In this document: positions 41,418-50,228 of the stretch, in pieces
How the letters are laid out: each line of letters begins with the position of its first letter
Numbering within the stretch: the first letter of the stretch is position 1
DNA from: Kallotenue papyrolyticum
Lineage (GTDB): Bacteria > Chloroflexota > Chloroflexia > Chloroflexales > Kallotenuaceae
Reading direction: 5' to 3'
Assembly (NCBI RefSeq): GCF_000526415.1
Contig: NZ_JAGA01000003.1
Span: 186,001-250,000 of the forward strand
Length of the DNA: 64,000 bases
Notes under the pieces: model-generated
Told to the model about the DNA's origin: nothing
What the model saw: only the letters and a program-made list of their open reading frames with translations
The model's database searches: none
Program-made: the position numbers and the translations under genes

Positions 41418-42398
41418 ATGAACAACGAAATCTGGTTCAATGTCGAAACCACCAATGGCGAACTGGCCGCCTCGACGCGCGAACTGATCTCCAAAGCGCG
41501 CCAGTTGGCCGAGGCGCTGGGCGGCACGCCGGCGGCGCTGATCCTCCACCCCCAGGCGACGCGCCTGGCCGAACAGGTCTTCAGCTATGGCGTGCCCAAG
41601 GCCTACGTCGTCGAAGATGCGGCGCTGGAGCACTACACCACCGATGCGTTCGTCGCCGCGGCGGCAGCGTTGCTGCGCGCCCACCAGCCGCGCGCGCTGC
41701 TGACCGGCACCACGCTGAACATGCGCGATTTCACGGCGGCGCTGGCCGCCGAGCTGGACGCGGCGATCGGCCCCGACTGCACCGACGTGCAGGTGCGCGA
41801 TGGCCGGCTGATCGCCGTCCGGCCTTCGCACGGCGCCAACGTGATCAACACGCTGGGCTTCGAGGCGCCCCTGGTGATCATCTCGCTGCGCCGTCAGAGC
41901 GCGCCCGAAGCCCAACCCAACAGCGCGGCGCAGGGCGAGATCGTGCGCGGTCAGCTCCCCGACACCGGCGGACGCATGCGCGTCGTGCGCGTCGAGGAGC
42001 GCAGCAACGCGGTCAATCTGGCCGACGCGCAGATCATCGTTTCAGGAGGTCGCGGCCTGGGCTCGCCCGACAACTACATGAAGCTGATCCCGGCGCTGGC
42101 GCAGGCGCTCGGCGGCGCGTATGGCGCCTCGCGCGCGATCGTGGACGCCGGTTGGGTGCCCTATGAACGCCAGGTCGGGCAGACCGGCAAGACCGTCGCG
42201 CCCAAGCTGTACGTTGCCTGCGGCATCTCGGGCGCGATCCAGCACCTGGCCGGCATGCGCAACTCCGGCACGATCGTGGCGATTAACAAAGATCCCGATG
42301 CGCCGATCTTCAAGGTCGCTACCTATGGCGTGGTCGGCGATGTCAACGAGATCGTGCCCGCGCTGATCGAGGCCGTTAAGCAAAAGACCGGAACATAA
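41418..42398 (+). CDS. etfA: Electron transfer flavoprotein alpha subunit
   Basis: This 326-residue subunit has the C-terminal FAD-binding domain with the family signature around [17 protein letters not shown] and [20 protein letters not shown] near residues 255-310. It forms a heterodimer with EtfB. The ribosome-binding site before ATG 41418 is weak (GATGGAAAAG). Confidence 0.95.
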   Translation: MNNEIWFNVETTNGELAASTRELISKARQLAEALGGTPAALILHPQATRLAEQVFSYGVPKAYVVEDAALEHYTTDAFVAAAAALLRAHQPRALLTGTTLNMRDFTAALAAELDAAIGPDCTDVQVRDGRLIAVRPSHGANVINTLGFEAPLVIISLRRQSAPEAQPNSAAQGEIVRGQLPDTGGRMRVVRVEERSNAVNLADAQIIVSGGRGLGSPDNYMKLIPALAQALGGAYGASRAIVDAGWVPYERQVGQTGKTVAPKLYVACGISGAIQHLAGMRNSGTIVAINKDPDAPIFKVATYGVVGDVNEIVPALIEAVKQKTGT

Positions 42399-42456
42399 GC
42401 GCCGCTCATCAGCTCGCGACTGGCACAGGCTGCGGGCTGATGAGTCTCCATTTGCC

Positions 42457-43620
42457 ATGCCAGAGATGACGCTGCCACCGCTCGATGCGTCGACGGCGAC
42501 CGTCGAGCGCTACTATGTGCAGCCGGGCGCAGCGGTGCGCCGCGGCCAGCCGCTGGTGATCGTCGTCACGCAGCGGTTCGAGTGGGAGCTGCCCGCCACG
42601 GCGGAGGGCACACTCGTCGAAATCCTCGCTCCGCCCGGCACGACGGTCAGCACCGGCCAGCCGCTGGCGCGCTTGGCCACTGCCGATCAGCCGGCGGCGG
42701 GCAACGGGCAGGTCGTGCGCGCGACGCCGCTGGCGCGGCGCATTGCACAGCACCATGGTCTGGACCTGGCCGCCGTGACCGGTTCAGGGCCGGGGGGACG
42801 CATCACGCGCAGCGATGTGCTGCAACGTCTGCCGCAGGCCGCCGCCTCGATGGTTGCCACGCCTGTGGACGCGGCCTGCTTTGGGCTGCGCCTGCCCGAG
42901 GCGCCAACGCTCAGCGCGCCACTGCCGGCAGCTGCCGGGCCGCCCGCGCCGGCGACGGTGGTCGGTCAGGAACCGGCGCGGCAGCCGCTCAGCGCGGCGC
43001 AACGGCTCGTGGCCGACGCGGCCCTGCAACGCGAAGCGCTGCCGTATGCCATCCACGCCGTGGAGCTGGACCTGAGCCGCGTGCTGGCCGCGATCGCCGC
43101 CCAACGGCTGGCGCACCGGCGCCACGCGGTCGAAGTGACGCCGCTGGCCTGTGTGGTCTGGGCTGTCGCCCAGACGTTGCTGCGCCACCGCCTGGTCAAC
43201 AGCGTGTGGAGCCCGGAGGGCGTGATCGTGCGTGGCCGCATCCGCCTGGCGGTGGTGCGCCACGACGGACATACCACGCTGATCGAGGACGCCCCCGACC
43301 TCAGCGTGCAAGGCATCGCCCGCCGCCTGGCCGCCGATGCCCACCAGCCGGTCGCGGCGGCCAGCTTCACGATCCAGGAGGTTGCCGCAGCGCATTGGAG
43401 CGCGCTGCCGCCCGGTCCGGGTGGTGGACCAACGCTGAGCCTCGGCGCGATCACGCCCCAGGCGCGGGTGGTTGAAACGCCGGCAGGTCCGCAGATCGCG
43501 CCGCGCCCGTGCGCGCTGCTGAGCCTGGCCTATGACGCGCGCCTGCTGACGCCGCCGCAGGCCGATGCATTTTTGCTCGATGTGCAGCGACGATTGGAGC
43601 TTTTCACCGGCTTGTGCTAG
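42457..43620 (+). CDS. Degenerate 2-oxoacid dehydrogenase E2-like protein
   Basis: This 387-residue protein has the E2 layout: a biotinyl/lipoyl-like domain (1-75), a peripheral-subunit-binding domain (about 92-125, TPLARRIAQHHGLDLAAVTG) and an acyltransferase-like domain (about 180-387). However, the lipoylated Lys is Arg40 (TQRFEWELPA where the family has TDKA), and the C-terminal catalytic HxxxDG motif is replaced by ARLLTP in SLAYDARLLTPPQADAF. It is therefore unlikely to be an active acyltransferase. It may be a scaffold or assembly partner, or decaying. It follows etfA by 58 bp. The frame is intact and codon use looks normal. Confidence 0.8.
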   Translation: MPEMTLPPLDASTATVERYYVQPGAAVRRGQPLVIVVTQRFEWELPATAEGTLVEILAPPGTTVSTGQPLARLATADQPAAGNGQVVRATPLARRIAQHHGLDLAAVTGSGPGGRITRSDVLQRLPQAAASMVATPVDAACFGLRLPEAPTLSAPLPAAAGPPAPATVVGQEPARQPLSAAQRLVADAALQREALPYAIHAVELDLSRVLAAIAAQRLAHRRHAVEVTPLACVVWAVAQTLLRHRLVNSVWSPEGVIVRGRIRLAVVRHDGHTTLIEDAPDLSVQGIARRLAADAHQPVAAASFTIQEVAAAHWSALPPGPGGGPTLSLGAITPQARVVETPAGPQIAPRPCALLSLAYDARLLTPPQADAFLLDVQRRLELFTGLC

Positions 43621-43646
43621 ACTATCCTCTTGGCAACGCAGTCAAC

Positions 43647-43687
43647 CAACGGGGGTTCGCGTCCGGCGGATGCCCGTTGTTTGTTTT
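43647..43687 (+). terminator. Terminator after the E2-like gene
   Basis: CAACGGG (43647-43653) pairs with CCCGTTG (43673-43679), followed by TTTGTTTT (43680-43687). It ends the etf/E2-like transcript before the 6-phosphofructokinase promoter. Confidence 0.65.
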
Positions 43688-43720
43688 GCGAGCCGACAAC
43701 CGCCGGCGCCATCCGTGGCG

Positions 43721-43726
43721 TACAAT
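43721..43726 (+). promoter_or_regulatory. Probable -10 element of the pfkA gene
   Basis: TACAAT lies 72 bp upstream of the pfkA start and just after the terminator. No good -35 is seen at normal spacing, so an activator may be needed. Confidence 0.45.
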
Positions 43727-43797
43727 CTGATAGAACACAGGCAACGTCAAACGCTGGCGCAGGGCGACTGAGCGTACAGAGGCGATGGAGGACCATC

Positions 43798-44961
43798 ATG
43801 CCGGCAGTTCCTATTCGCCGCATCGGCATTCTCACCAGCGGCGGCGACGCGCCCGGCCTCAATGCCGTGATCCGCGCTGTCGTCAAAACAGCCGAGATCG
43901 AGTACGGCTGGAAAGTGATGGGCATCGAAGACGGCTTTGAAGGGCTACTCACGCCGCCACGCGTGCGCAACCTCGGCCTCGAGGATGTGCGCGGCATCCT
44001 GGCGCGTGGCGGCACGATCCTGGGCACTACCAACAAAGGCCACTTCCGCACTATCGAGGTCAACGGCAAACAGGTGTACGACCCGGCACCCTACCGCGAG
44101 TTGGCGCAGAACGTGCGGCGGCTCGGCATCGACGCGCTGGTGGTGATCGGCGGCGAAGGCAGCCAGGGCATCGCCAGCGAACTGGCGCGCTACGGCGTGC
44201 GCGCCGTGGGCGTGCCCAAAACGATCGACAACGATCTCTACGGTAGCGACCGCACCTTTGGCTTCGACACAGCGCTGACCGTCGCCACCGAAGCGATCGA
44301 CCGCCTGCACACTACCGCCGCCAGCCATGATCGGGTAATGGTGCTGGAGGTGATGGGCCGCGATGCCGGCTGGATCGCGCTGCACTCCGGCATCGGCGGC
44401 GGCGCGGATATCATCCTGATCCCGGAGATCCCCTTCAATCTGGATGCGGTCGCCTCCAAGGTGCTGGAGCGCGACTTCCGCGGCTCGCGCTTCTCGATCA
44501 TCGTCTGCGCCGAGGGCGCACGCGAACGGGGTGGGCAGCAGTTCTTCCAGGAGACGACCGGCACGCTCGGCGGCGTCGGCCATTATGTCGCCACCGAGGT
44601 CGCCCGACGCACCGGCAAAGATACCCGCGTCGTGGTGCTGGGCCACCTGCAGCGCGGCGGCGAGCCCACGCCCTACGATCGCATCCTGGCGACCCGCTTC
44701 GGCGCAGCTGCGGTGCGTGCGCTAGCCGAGGGCCGCTACGGCGAGGTCGTCGTGCTGCGCGGCGGCGCGATCACCACGATCTCGATGTTGGAATGCGCCG
44801 GCAAAGTTAAGACGGTGCCGCCGAACGATGAGATGGTCATCACCGCGCGCGGGTTGGGCATCGCCTTCGGCGACGAGGATGTCAGTCACCTGATGCCGGA
44901 GGCGATCACCGAGCTGCCGCTCGAGCAGCCCAACGCGCAGCCGTCGGATGGAGAGGAGTGA
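43798..44961 (+). CDS. pfkA: 6-phosphofructokinase
   Basis: This 387-residue PfkA-family enzyme phosphorylates fructose 6-phosphate. Motifs include ILTSGGDAPGLNAVIRA, VVIGGEGSQG and PKTIDNDLYG with the catalytic Asp. The Lys of PKTIDND is shared by pyrophosphate-using and some ATP-using bacterial enzymes, while the Gly of GGEGS is ATP-like, so the phosphoryl donor is not decidable by eye. ATG 43798 follows ATGGAGGA; the longer frame upstream runs through terminator and promoter. Its product feeds the same glycolytic step that FruK bypasses. Confidence 0.94.
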   Translation: MPAVPIRRIGILTSGGDAPGLNAVIRAVVKTAEIEYGWKVMGIEDGFEGLLTPPRVRNLGLEDVRGILARGGTILGTTNKGHFRTIEVNGKQVYDPAPYRELAQNVRRLGIDALVVIGGEGSQGIASELARYGVRAVGVPKTIDNDLYGSDRTFGFDTALTVATEAIDRLHTTAASHDRVMVLEVMGRDAGWIALHSGIGGGADIILIPEIPFNLDAVASKVLERDFRGSRFSIIVCAEGARERGGQQFFQETTGTLGGVGHYVATEVARRTGKDTRVVVLGHLQRGGEPTPYDRILATRFGAAAVRALAEGRYGEVVVLRGGAITTISMLECAGKVKTVPPNDEMVITARGLGIAFGDEDVSHLMPEAITELPLEQPNAQPSDGEE

Positions 44962-45245
44962 TGCCGACCGAACGCGAGGCAACCGCCCCGATCTGGCTCG
45001 GCTATTCCGGTCTCAGCGTCGCGGCAGCGGAGATCAGTGCTGTGCTGCGCTACCAGCCGCTCTGGGATCGGCGCATCGCGCACAACTACGGCAGCCTGCC
45101 GGCCGGCATACGCAGCGTGGTTCTGCTCAAGGATGGCCGTGTGCTACCCTCGCGCCGCACCATGGACGACCTGCGCCGCCAATGGCAGGCCCTCCGCGCC
45201 GCCCCGACCGATACGATCACAGCCAATGACGACAGGAGTCCATGA
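44961..45245 (+). CDS. Small hypothetical protein downstream of pfkA
   Basis: I do not recognise this 94-residue protein. Its ATG overlaps the last base of the pfkA stop, GAGAGGA lies just before it, and its own stop overlaps the next gene (ATGA), so translational coupling is likely. The sequence is mixed hydrophilic, with RSVVLLKDGRVLPSRRTMDD near residues 50-69, which loosely recalls the end of LytTR-type domains, but the rest does not fit. No Cys, signal or helix is seen. Confidence 0.65.
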   Translation: MPTEREATAPIWLGYSGLSVAAAEISAVLRYQPLWDRRIAHNYGSLPAGIRSVVLLKDGRVLPSRRTMDDLRRQWQALRAAPTDTITANDDRSP

Positions 45246-45634
45246 CGCGCCTCACTGCTCGCCTGACCACCCGTGGGCTGGCTGCACTGCTCCTGCCCGC
45301 GCTGGCAGCCTGCGCCGGCACGGTAGCGGGACCACGCCCCACGCCCCAACCGGTGATCCGCATCACCCCTGGCCCGACGCAGGACCTGCCGGGCACACAG
45401 ACGGCGCTGGCCCTGCGCAGCATTCCCACGCCCACACCGCAAGGGCTGTACATCGTCAAGCCCGGCGATACGCTGGCCAAGATCGCCGATGAATTTCAGA
45501 CCACTGTGGATGAAATTGCCGCGCTCAACAACATCGCCGATCCCAACCAGATCGAGGTGGGCCAGCAGCTGATCATCCCCACGTTGCTGACACCCACGGC
45601 CGCGCCCGATGTCTCGGCAACGCCCACCCCTTGA
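45242..45634 (+). CDS. LysM-domain lipoprotein
   Basis: This 130-residue protein has a lipoprotein signal with lipobox LAA before Cys24, a Pro/Thr-rich linker (about 25-68), one LysM domain (about 68-113; YIVKPGDTLAKIADEFQTTV, then NNIADPNQIEVGQQLIIP) and a short Thr/Pro-rich tail. It should be a surface lipoprotein bound to peptidoglycan or another glycan. ATG 45242 overlaps the previous stop. Immediately after the gene a new promoter starts (TTGACA 45631-45636). Confidence 0.88.
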   Translation: MTRLTARLTTRGLAALLLPALAACAGTVAGPRPTPQPVIRITPGPTQDLPGTQTALALRSIPTPTPQGLYIVKPGDTLAKIADEFQTTVDEIAALNNIADPNQIEVGQQLIIPTLLTPTAAPDVSATPTP

Positions 45635-45659
45635 CACGGATGCCGAGGCATGCTACACT
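45631..45659 (+). promoter_or_regulatory. Strong promoter of a short structured transcript
   Basis: Perfect -35 TTGACA (45631-45636), a 17-bp spacer, and extended -10 TGCTACACT (TACACT 45654-45659). The -35 overlaps the LysM stop codon. It predicts a transcript of about 160-170 nt ending at the terminator at 45790-45830. Confidence 0.8.
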
Positions 45660-45724
45660 GCACGCGTGTTCGTCCCCTCCCAAGGATGACACCGAACCGG
45701 CCAGGGATGAAGGAGGTGATGCCC

Positions 45725-45766
45725 ATGAGTGACACGTGTACGGGCATCACCGCGGTTACCAAGTAA
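45725..45766 (+). CDS. 13-codon mini-ORF (MSDTCTGITAVTK)
   Basis: ATG 45725 follows AAGGAGGTGAT (45710-45720), an almost perfect complement of the 16S 3' end, at 8-nt spacing. The product would be 13 residues with one Cys, ending at TAA 45764-45766. The start codon sits at the edge of the loop of the 10-bp stem. It could be a real micropeptide or a leader peptide that controls the RNA. I know no family for it. Confidence 0.4.
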   Translation: MSDTCTGITAVTK

Positions 45767-45789
45767 CACGGGGATGCCCTCCTTCAAAG

Positions 45790-45830
45790 ACAACCGCCCG
45801 CGCGTTTATCGCCCGGGCGGTTGTTGTTGC
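45790..45830. terminator. Rho-independent terminator shared by the small transcript and the convergent LMF gene
   Basis: CAACCGCCCG (45791-45800) pairs with CGGGCGGTTG (45814-45823), 10-11 bp around a 13-nt loop, then TTGTTGTTG. The stop codon of the minus-strand gene (45806-45808) lies inside the loop. Confidence 0.75.
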
Positions 45831-47698
45831 GCAGCGCGCTCCGGCAGCGCCACCGGCGGAAAGTAGAGGCCGATCAGCTCGCGCCGCCACCACGCGCCTG
45901 TCTCGCGGCGTAGCGCGCGATCGCTGAACCGGTAGTCGTACCACAGCGCGCGCACATAGCGCGGTGGCGCGTCGGGAAACGGGTTGGCCTCCAGCAGGCG
46001 CAGCACCTCCGGTGATCCCTCCAGCAGGCGCAGCATGAAGCGCGTGAACCAGGCCGGGCCCCAGGGGCCGCGCAGCGCCGCAAACCACATCTGCCAGTCC
46101 AGGCGAGGCTGATGGGGTGCGTTCCAGCGCGGCGGGCGCCGCAGATCGCCGGGCTTGTAGCGGAAGCGGTAGTCGAGCCAGTTGGTTCCGTCGCGGCTGC
46201 CCTGGACGATGATCTCCGGACGCGAGGTGGTCATCACCGCGAACAGGCCATAGGTATTGACCAGATGCCAGGGCAGCAGCGCCACCGGCACACGGCGCAG
46301 ACGCTGTACCAGCGGTGCGGCGCGCGCCAGGGGCAGCCGTGAAGCCAGCGCCCGCAGCCGGGACGGCCAGGGCAGGTCGCGGCGCGCGAAGATCATCAGA
46401 CGCAGGTAGAAGCCGCTCAACCCCAGGATCAGCAGCGCCACGGGCAGCGCGCGCCAGTCGCTCCAGCGCGCCGGCAGCGCACGCAACGCCGCCGCGCCGA
46501 CCCATACGCGCCAGCGCCGCGGCAGCAGCGCCACCAGCCAGGCATCGTCCAGCAGCGGCAGGCACAACACGGCGGTCAACAGGTTGAAAAAGCCGTAGTT
46601 GCCGGTGAGCTGGATCGCCGCCATCAGCACGGTGGTCAGCAGTGCCGTGCTCAGGCGCGCCGCGCGCGGACCCAGCGCGCCGCAGGGCACGATCAGCTCC
46701 AGCGCCAGGGCAACACCGGTCTCCCACCGGTGATACCAGGCCGGCAACTGGTGCAGGTACCAGGCCGGCGGCGTCGGCAGCGGCTGCGTCTCGTAGTGAT
46801 AGGCCAGCGCCGTGCGTGCATGCCAGGTGGGATCACCACTGGCCAGCTTGACGTAGCCGGAGCTGAACATCAGACGAAACAGCAGCCAGCGGTAGAGCCA
46901 GACCAGCAGGCGCGGTGGCAGCGGCGCGCGCGACAGACCCGGACGCCAACGCCATGGCGCGAAGAAGATCGCCAGAAAGCCGCTTTCGAGCAAGAGCGCA
47001 TCCCACTGGTAGGACAGAAACTCCTGGCTCACCGTCACGAACGACAGGTAGCAGAGCCAGAGCAGCAGCAGCATCGGCCCCGGCAGTATGTCGCCGATCA
47101 GCAACACTGCCGCTCCGATCCCCACGGCACAGACACCGCGCAACGTCCGGTCATCGGCGCGCCACCAGAACAGCGTCGGCAGCTGCCAGTAGCGCTCACG
47201 GCCTGTCGTCTGCCGTACCGCCTCCAGCAGTTCGGCGGCGGGCAGGATGCCGCGTTGCCCGATCAAGCCCGGAAGCTGCGGCCAGAGCGAGGCGAAGGCG
47301 CACAGATAGACGCCACCCAGACAGCGCAAAAAGATCCAGCGCGTCAGCGCGTGTGAATGCGCCAGCCGCTGCAACAGCGCATCGCGGCGCTGGCGGCGAT
47401 CGGCAACCAGCGCCAGGGCCACGGCAGGGCCGATCAACGGCGCGGCACACACCAGATCGACGGCTATGGCGCGCCGCTGATCGGCCGGCACCAGCGCCCA
47501 GAGCGGCTGCGCGACACGCCTGATCCGGGCGACGGGCGGGAGCGCCAGCGCCCGTTCAACCATAGCAGCGCTGCGTTGCGCCAGTGGCGCGCGCCTGAGG
47601 CGTTCTCCGGCCTGGCAGGACGCCGTCCCCAATGCCTGCCCCAGGCGGCGCGCTGTAAAGCGGAGCACGGTTGGATTACGCAGATCAATCCTGGTCAT
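45806..47698 (-). CDS. Lipase maturation factor (LMF1/DUF1222) family membrane protein
   Basis: This 630-residue protein has many predicted helices (about 12) over the first 480 residues and a C-terminal hydrophilic domain with NTYGLFAVMTTSRPEIIVQG and RWNAPHQPRLDWQMWFAAL, both distinctive of the lipase-maturation-factor family. Bacterial members are common but of unknown role; the animal protein helps fold lipases in the ER. I start it at ATG 47698; the longer frame has no ribosome-binding site. The C-terminus reads through the terminator stem, ending QQQPPGR. Confidence 0.9.
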   Translation of the reverse strand: MTRIDLRNPTVLRFTARRLGQALGTASCQAGERLRRAPLAQRSAAMVERALALPPVARIRRVAQPLWALVPADQRRAIAVDLVCAAPLIGPAVALALVADRRQRRDALLQRLAHSHALTRWIFLRCLGGVYLCAFASLWPQLPGLIGQRGILPAAELLEAVRQTTGRERYWQLPTLFWWRADDRTLRGVCAVGIGAAVLLIGDILPGPMLLLLWLCYLSFVTVSQEFLSYQWDALLLESGFLAIFFAPWRWRPGLSRAPLPPRLLVWLYRWLLFRLMFSSGYVKLASGDPTWHARTALAYHYETQPLPTPPAWYLHQLPAWYHRWETGVALALELIVPCGALGPRAARLSTALLTTVLMAAIQLTGNYGFFNLLTAVLCLPLLDDAWLVALLPRRWRVWVGAAALRALPARWSDWRALPVALLILGLSGFYLRLMIFARRDLPWPSRLRALASRLPLARAAPLVQRLRRVPVALLPWHLVNTYGLFAVMTTSRPEIIVQGSRDGTNWLDYRFRYKPGDLRRPPRWNAPHQPRLDWQMWFAALRGPWGPAWFTRFMLRLLEGSPEVLRLLEANPFPDAPPRYVRALWYDYRFSDRALRRETGAWWRRELIGLYFPPVALPERAAQQQPPGR

Positions 47699-47806
47699 CG
47701 CTCGTCTTCTGGCACTCTGCGCGGCGGGCCGGCCAGCAAGAAGTGTGCGACGATGCCCGCGCCGCGCATGCAACCTGGATGCTCATACTCAACGTCTTAG
47801 CTGCGC

Positions 47807-48556
47807 ATGCCGATGCCAATCACCAACCAGAACATGGACAGCGCCACCATCCCCGCCCTCGCGGGCGCCGACGCGCTCCAGCATATCGGCGGCGGCTTTG
47901 AAACCGACGTGTACCGCACGACCGATGGACGCTTTGTTGTCAAGCGCAAGCGCGAGGCGCTGCCCAGCACCGACGCGGCGCGGCGCGAAGCCCGGCGCAT
48001 GCAGCGCCTGACGCGGCAGTTCAGCGCCTGCCTTGGCCCTGAACATACCATCGCCACCACCTATATCGTGGCCGGCGATGCGCAGGGCCGGCCCGGCGTA
48101 CTGGCGATCCAGCCTTGGCTGGCCGGGGCTCAGCCGCTCGACACGCTGCGCTATGCCGAGCTCGACCACGCCACACACCTGCGGCTGCTGCACCACCTGT
48201 TGGTGATCATCGCGCGGGCGCGCCGCTGCTACCGCGCCCATGGCATCATGCCCGATCTGTACGGCCTGCCGGGTGGTACGGCAGCCTGGCCGTCGCGCGC
48301 GCCGCACCACAGTCCGCGCCTGGTGTGGGACTTTCTGGTGCGACGCACACTATTGCGCTCGCACAACCTACTGCTGACAGCTGCCCCCCAACAGCGCGTG
48401 GTGCTGGTCGACTACGATCTGGCCTACCGCCAGTACGCGCCCTGGCTGCGACGGCTGTATTTCACCACGCGCTTCCTGCTGCTCTGGCGCGACCGGTGGC
48501 TCATTGCCCGCCGTCTGCGCGCTCTGGCAGCCGCAGCGGACCACCCTCGGCGCTGA
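47807..48556 (+). CDS. Small protein-kinase-like (phosphotransferase fold) protein
   Basis: This 249-residue protein has features of a minimal kinase fold. There is a Gly-rich loop HIGGGFETDVYRTTDGRFVVK with a candidate ATP-binding Lys near residue 46, a catalytic-loop-like HNLLLT after LLRSHNLLLT, and a DFG-like VVLVDYDLAY. The canonical HRD is not evident; MPDLYGLPGG stands where its Asp would be. It could phosphorylate a protein or small molecule, or be inactive. The start is uncertain: ATG 47807 or ATG 47834, neither with a good ribosome-binding site. Its last 56 bp overlap the convergent PRC/BON gene. Confidence 0.65.
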   Translation: MPMPITNQNMDSATIPALAGADALQHIGGGFETDVYRTTDGRFVVKRKREALPSTDAARREARRMQRLTRQFSACLGPEHTIATTYIVAGDAQGRPGVLAIQPWLAGAQPLDTLRYAELDHATHLRLLHHLLVIIARARRCYRAHGIMPDLYGLPGGTAAWPSRAPHHSPRLVWDFLVRRTLLRSHNLLLTAAPQQRVVLVDYDLAYRQYAPWLRRLYFTTRFLLLWRDRWLIARRLRALAAAADHPRR

Positions 48557-50228
48557 TCTCCGGGTGCTGCTCGGGCCGGGCTGCGCCATCCGGCGACGTA
48601 TAGGCCGGCAGCGCCGCCAGTTGCGCGCTGCCCACATCCACAACGATCGTACCGTCCGCGACACTGACAATCCATTCCACCGGCAGCACGCTGTCCTGCT
48701 CAAAGAAGATGCCGGCGCGCACCACCAGGTGGCAGGCGGTGCCACGGTGCGGATCGAGCAGCACACGGTCAACCAGGCCCGCCTCGCCATCGGGGAAGGT
48801 GACCATGTCGCCCACCGCGATCCAGCCACCGGCCTGCTCGCCGACGGCCTCCAGCCAGCCGCGCTCGGCAACCAGCAGATCGGCGCGGCGCGCGCGTCGG
48901 CGCTGGAGATCGAGCAGCACCTCCTCGCGGCGGTAGGGGAAGGGCGGCTCCCAGCCCGCATCGGGCGCGACGTAGTCATCCGCATCGAAGGTCGGCGCGT
49001 TCCAGACGCTGGCCGCATCGACGTTCAGGAAGAGCTCCAGCGCGCCGATGTCATCGATCATGCTGACGGGCAAGACCAGACAGCGCTCTTCGGTTGGCGC
49101 GTCGCCGAGCAAGGGATCGATCCGCTCGGCATCAACCCGTTCGCCGCGCACCACCATCGCCGTGACGCGGCGTGAGCGCGGGCTGATCACCACCTGTTCG
49201 ACGCGGCCGATCAGTTCGTTGCCGGCAAAGACGTTCTGGCCCGGCCGAGGCAGCGCGAGCGGCTGCTCCTCCGGCGGCAGGCCGGGCACGACCAGTTGAT
49301 TGACCACCATGCGCACGTGGGGACGGCGCGCGGCGATCTCTTCGGCGGCGGCGCGCACCGCAGGCGAGCGCACCTCGCCGAAGAGGTACACGATGCCGTG
49401 CAGGCTGTTGGTCCCGATCGCCGCCGTGTTGGTGCGCTCGTCGCGCGCCAGGGCCTGGGCCAGGTCCAGCAGCAGTTCGGCATCGGTGATCAGCTCGTTG
49501 ACCACGCGGCGCACGCCGGCGACGCGCCGCGCCAGCTCCTCGGCGCGCTCGCGGTTGCGACCATCGCTCACATAGCCGCGCAGCCGCACCACGCCATCGC
49601 GCACATCAACATCAATGGCCGCGGCGTCGAAGCGCCGGATCAGTTCGTCCGCGCGCAGCGCCTGGCGCACCTCGGCGCGGATCGCGTCATCGGGCCGGTA
49701 GGTCGGCGCCCGGCGCAGCTCGGCCTGCGGCAGCGTCAGCCGCGCCGTCTGCGAGGCGAGCGCCGCCAGCGCTTCCGCCGGCACGCGCACCGGCCGCCGC
49801 TCCCCCTGCAGGCGGACGATCAGCGCCGTCAGCCGCCAGCCGGGATCGGCCACGGCGAGGCCCACAAGGTGTCCCGCCATGCCATCGCTGGCCTGCACCA
49901 TGGTCTGCTCCTGCACCAGCACCGGCTCGTCCGCGGACAACACAAGGTCGGCCTGGGCCAACGCGGCGCGCAACGCTGGCCCATCGGGCGCGCTGTCGAG
50001 CGCCGGTAGGACCGACCCATCATCCAGCGTCACCTCCTCCGTCGCCAGCGCTGCGATGCGGCTGGCCGGCACCAGCGCGTCCGGCTGCCACAGCCCGCGG
50101 TCCACCACCAGCGCCACGACCTGCCGCGCCGGCCAGGCGACCACCACGCTGCGCAGCCGTCCAAGACGCTCGCCGCTTGCCAGCACGACCGGTTGACCGA
50201 ATACCAGCACGCCTGATCGCTCGTTCAT
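48501..50228 (-). CDS. PRC-barrel/BON multidomain protein (575 residues)
   Basis: The protein is built from repeated small domains and has no signal or helix. PRC-barrel-like units (VLASGERLGRLRSVVVAWPA type) lie at about 5-70, 105-170, 345-420 and 480-550. Two BON domains lie at about 185-255 (DVRDGVVRLRGYVSDGRNRE, then VAGVRRVVNELI) and 260-325. BON domains usually bind membranes or hydrophobic ligands and PRC barrels mediate protein-RNA or surface contacts. A stack of four plus two is unusual. It overlaps the upstream gene by 4 bp (ATGA) and appears to be its operon partner. Function unknown; stress-related context. Confidence 0.8.
   Translation of the reverse strand: MNERSGVLVFGQPVVLASGERLGRLRSVVVAWPARQVVALVVDRGLWQPDALVPASRIAALATEEVTLDDGSVLPALDSAPDGPALRAALAQADLVLSADEPVLVQEQTMVQASDGMAGHLVGLAVADPGWRLTALIVRLQGERRPVRVPAEALAALASQTARLTLPQAELRRAPTYRPDDAIRAEVRQALRADELIRRFDAAAIDVDVRDGVVRLRGYVSDGRNRERAEELARRVAGVRRVVNELITDAELLLDLAQALARDERTNTAAIGTNSLHGIVYLFGEVRSPAVRAAAEEIAARRPHVRMVVNQLVVPGLPPEEQPLALPRPGQNVFAGNELIGRVEQVVISPRSRRVTAMVVRGERVDAERIDPLLGDAPTEERCLVLPVSMIDDIGALELFLNVDAASVWNAPTFDADDYVAPDAGWEPPFPYRREEVLLDLQRRRARRADLLVAERGWLEAVGEQAGGWIAVGDMVTFPDGEAGLVDRVLLDPHRGTACHLVVRAGIFFEQDSVLPVEWIVSVADGTIVVDVGSAQLAALPAYTSPDGAARPEQHPEISAEGGPLRLPERADGGQ

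Larger units (their letters stand above)
45666..45830 (+). ncRNA. Candidate structured small RNA with nested mini-ORF
   Basis: The predicted transcript can fold into an outer stem TGAAGGA (45708-45714) with TCCTTCA (45780-45786), a 10-bp stem GGTGATGCCC (45715-45724) with GGGCATCACC (45742-45751), a small hairpin GTTAC-CAA-GTAAC (45755-45767) and a terminator. A near-perfect Shine-Dalgarno is buried in these stems. The pairing is seen in the sequence; existence and function are inferred. Confidence 0.5.

Noticed and set aside
44100-44240. Calling the 6-phosphofructokinase pyrophosphate-dependent
   Set aside because: The Lys of PKTIDND alone is not decisive with GGEGS present; donor left undetermined.
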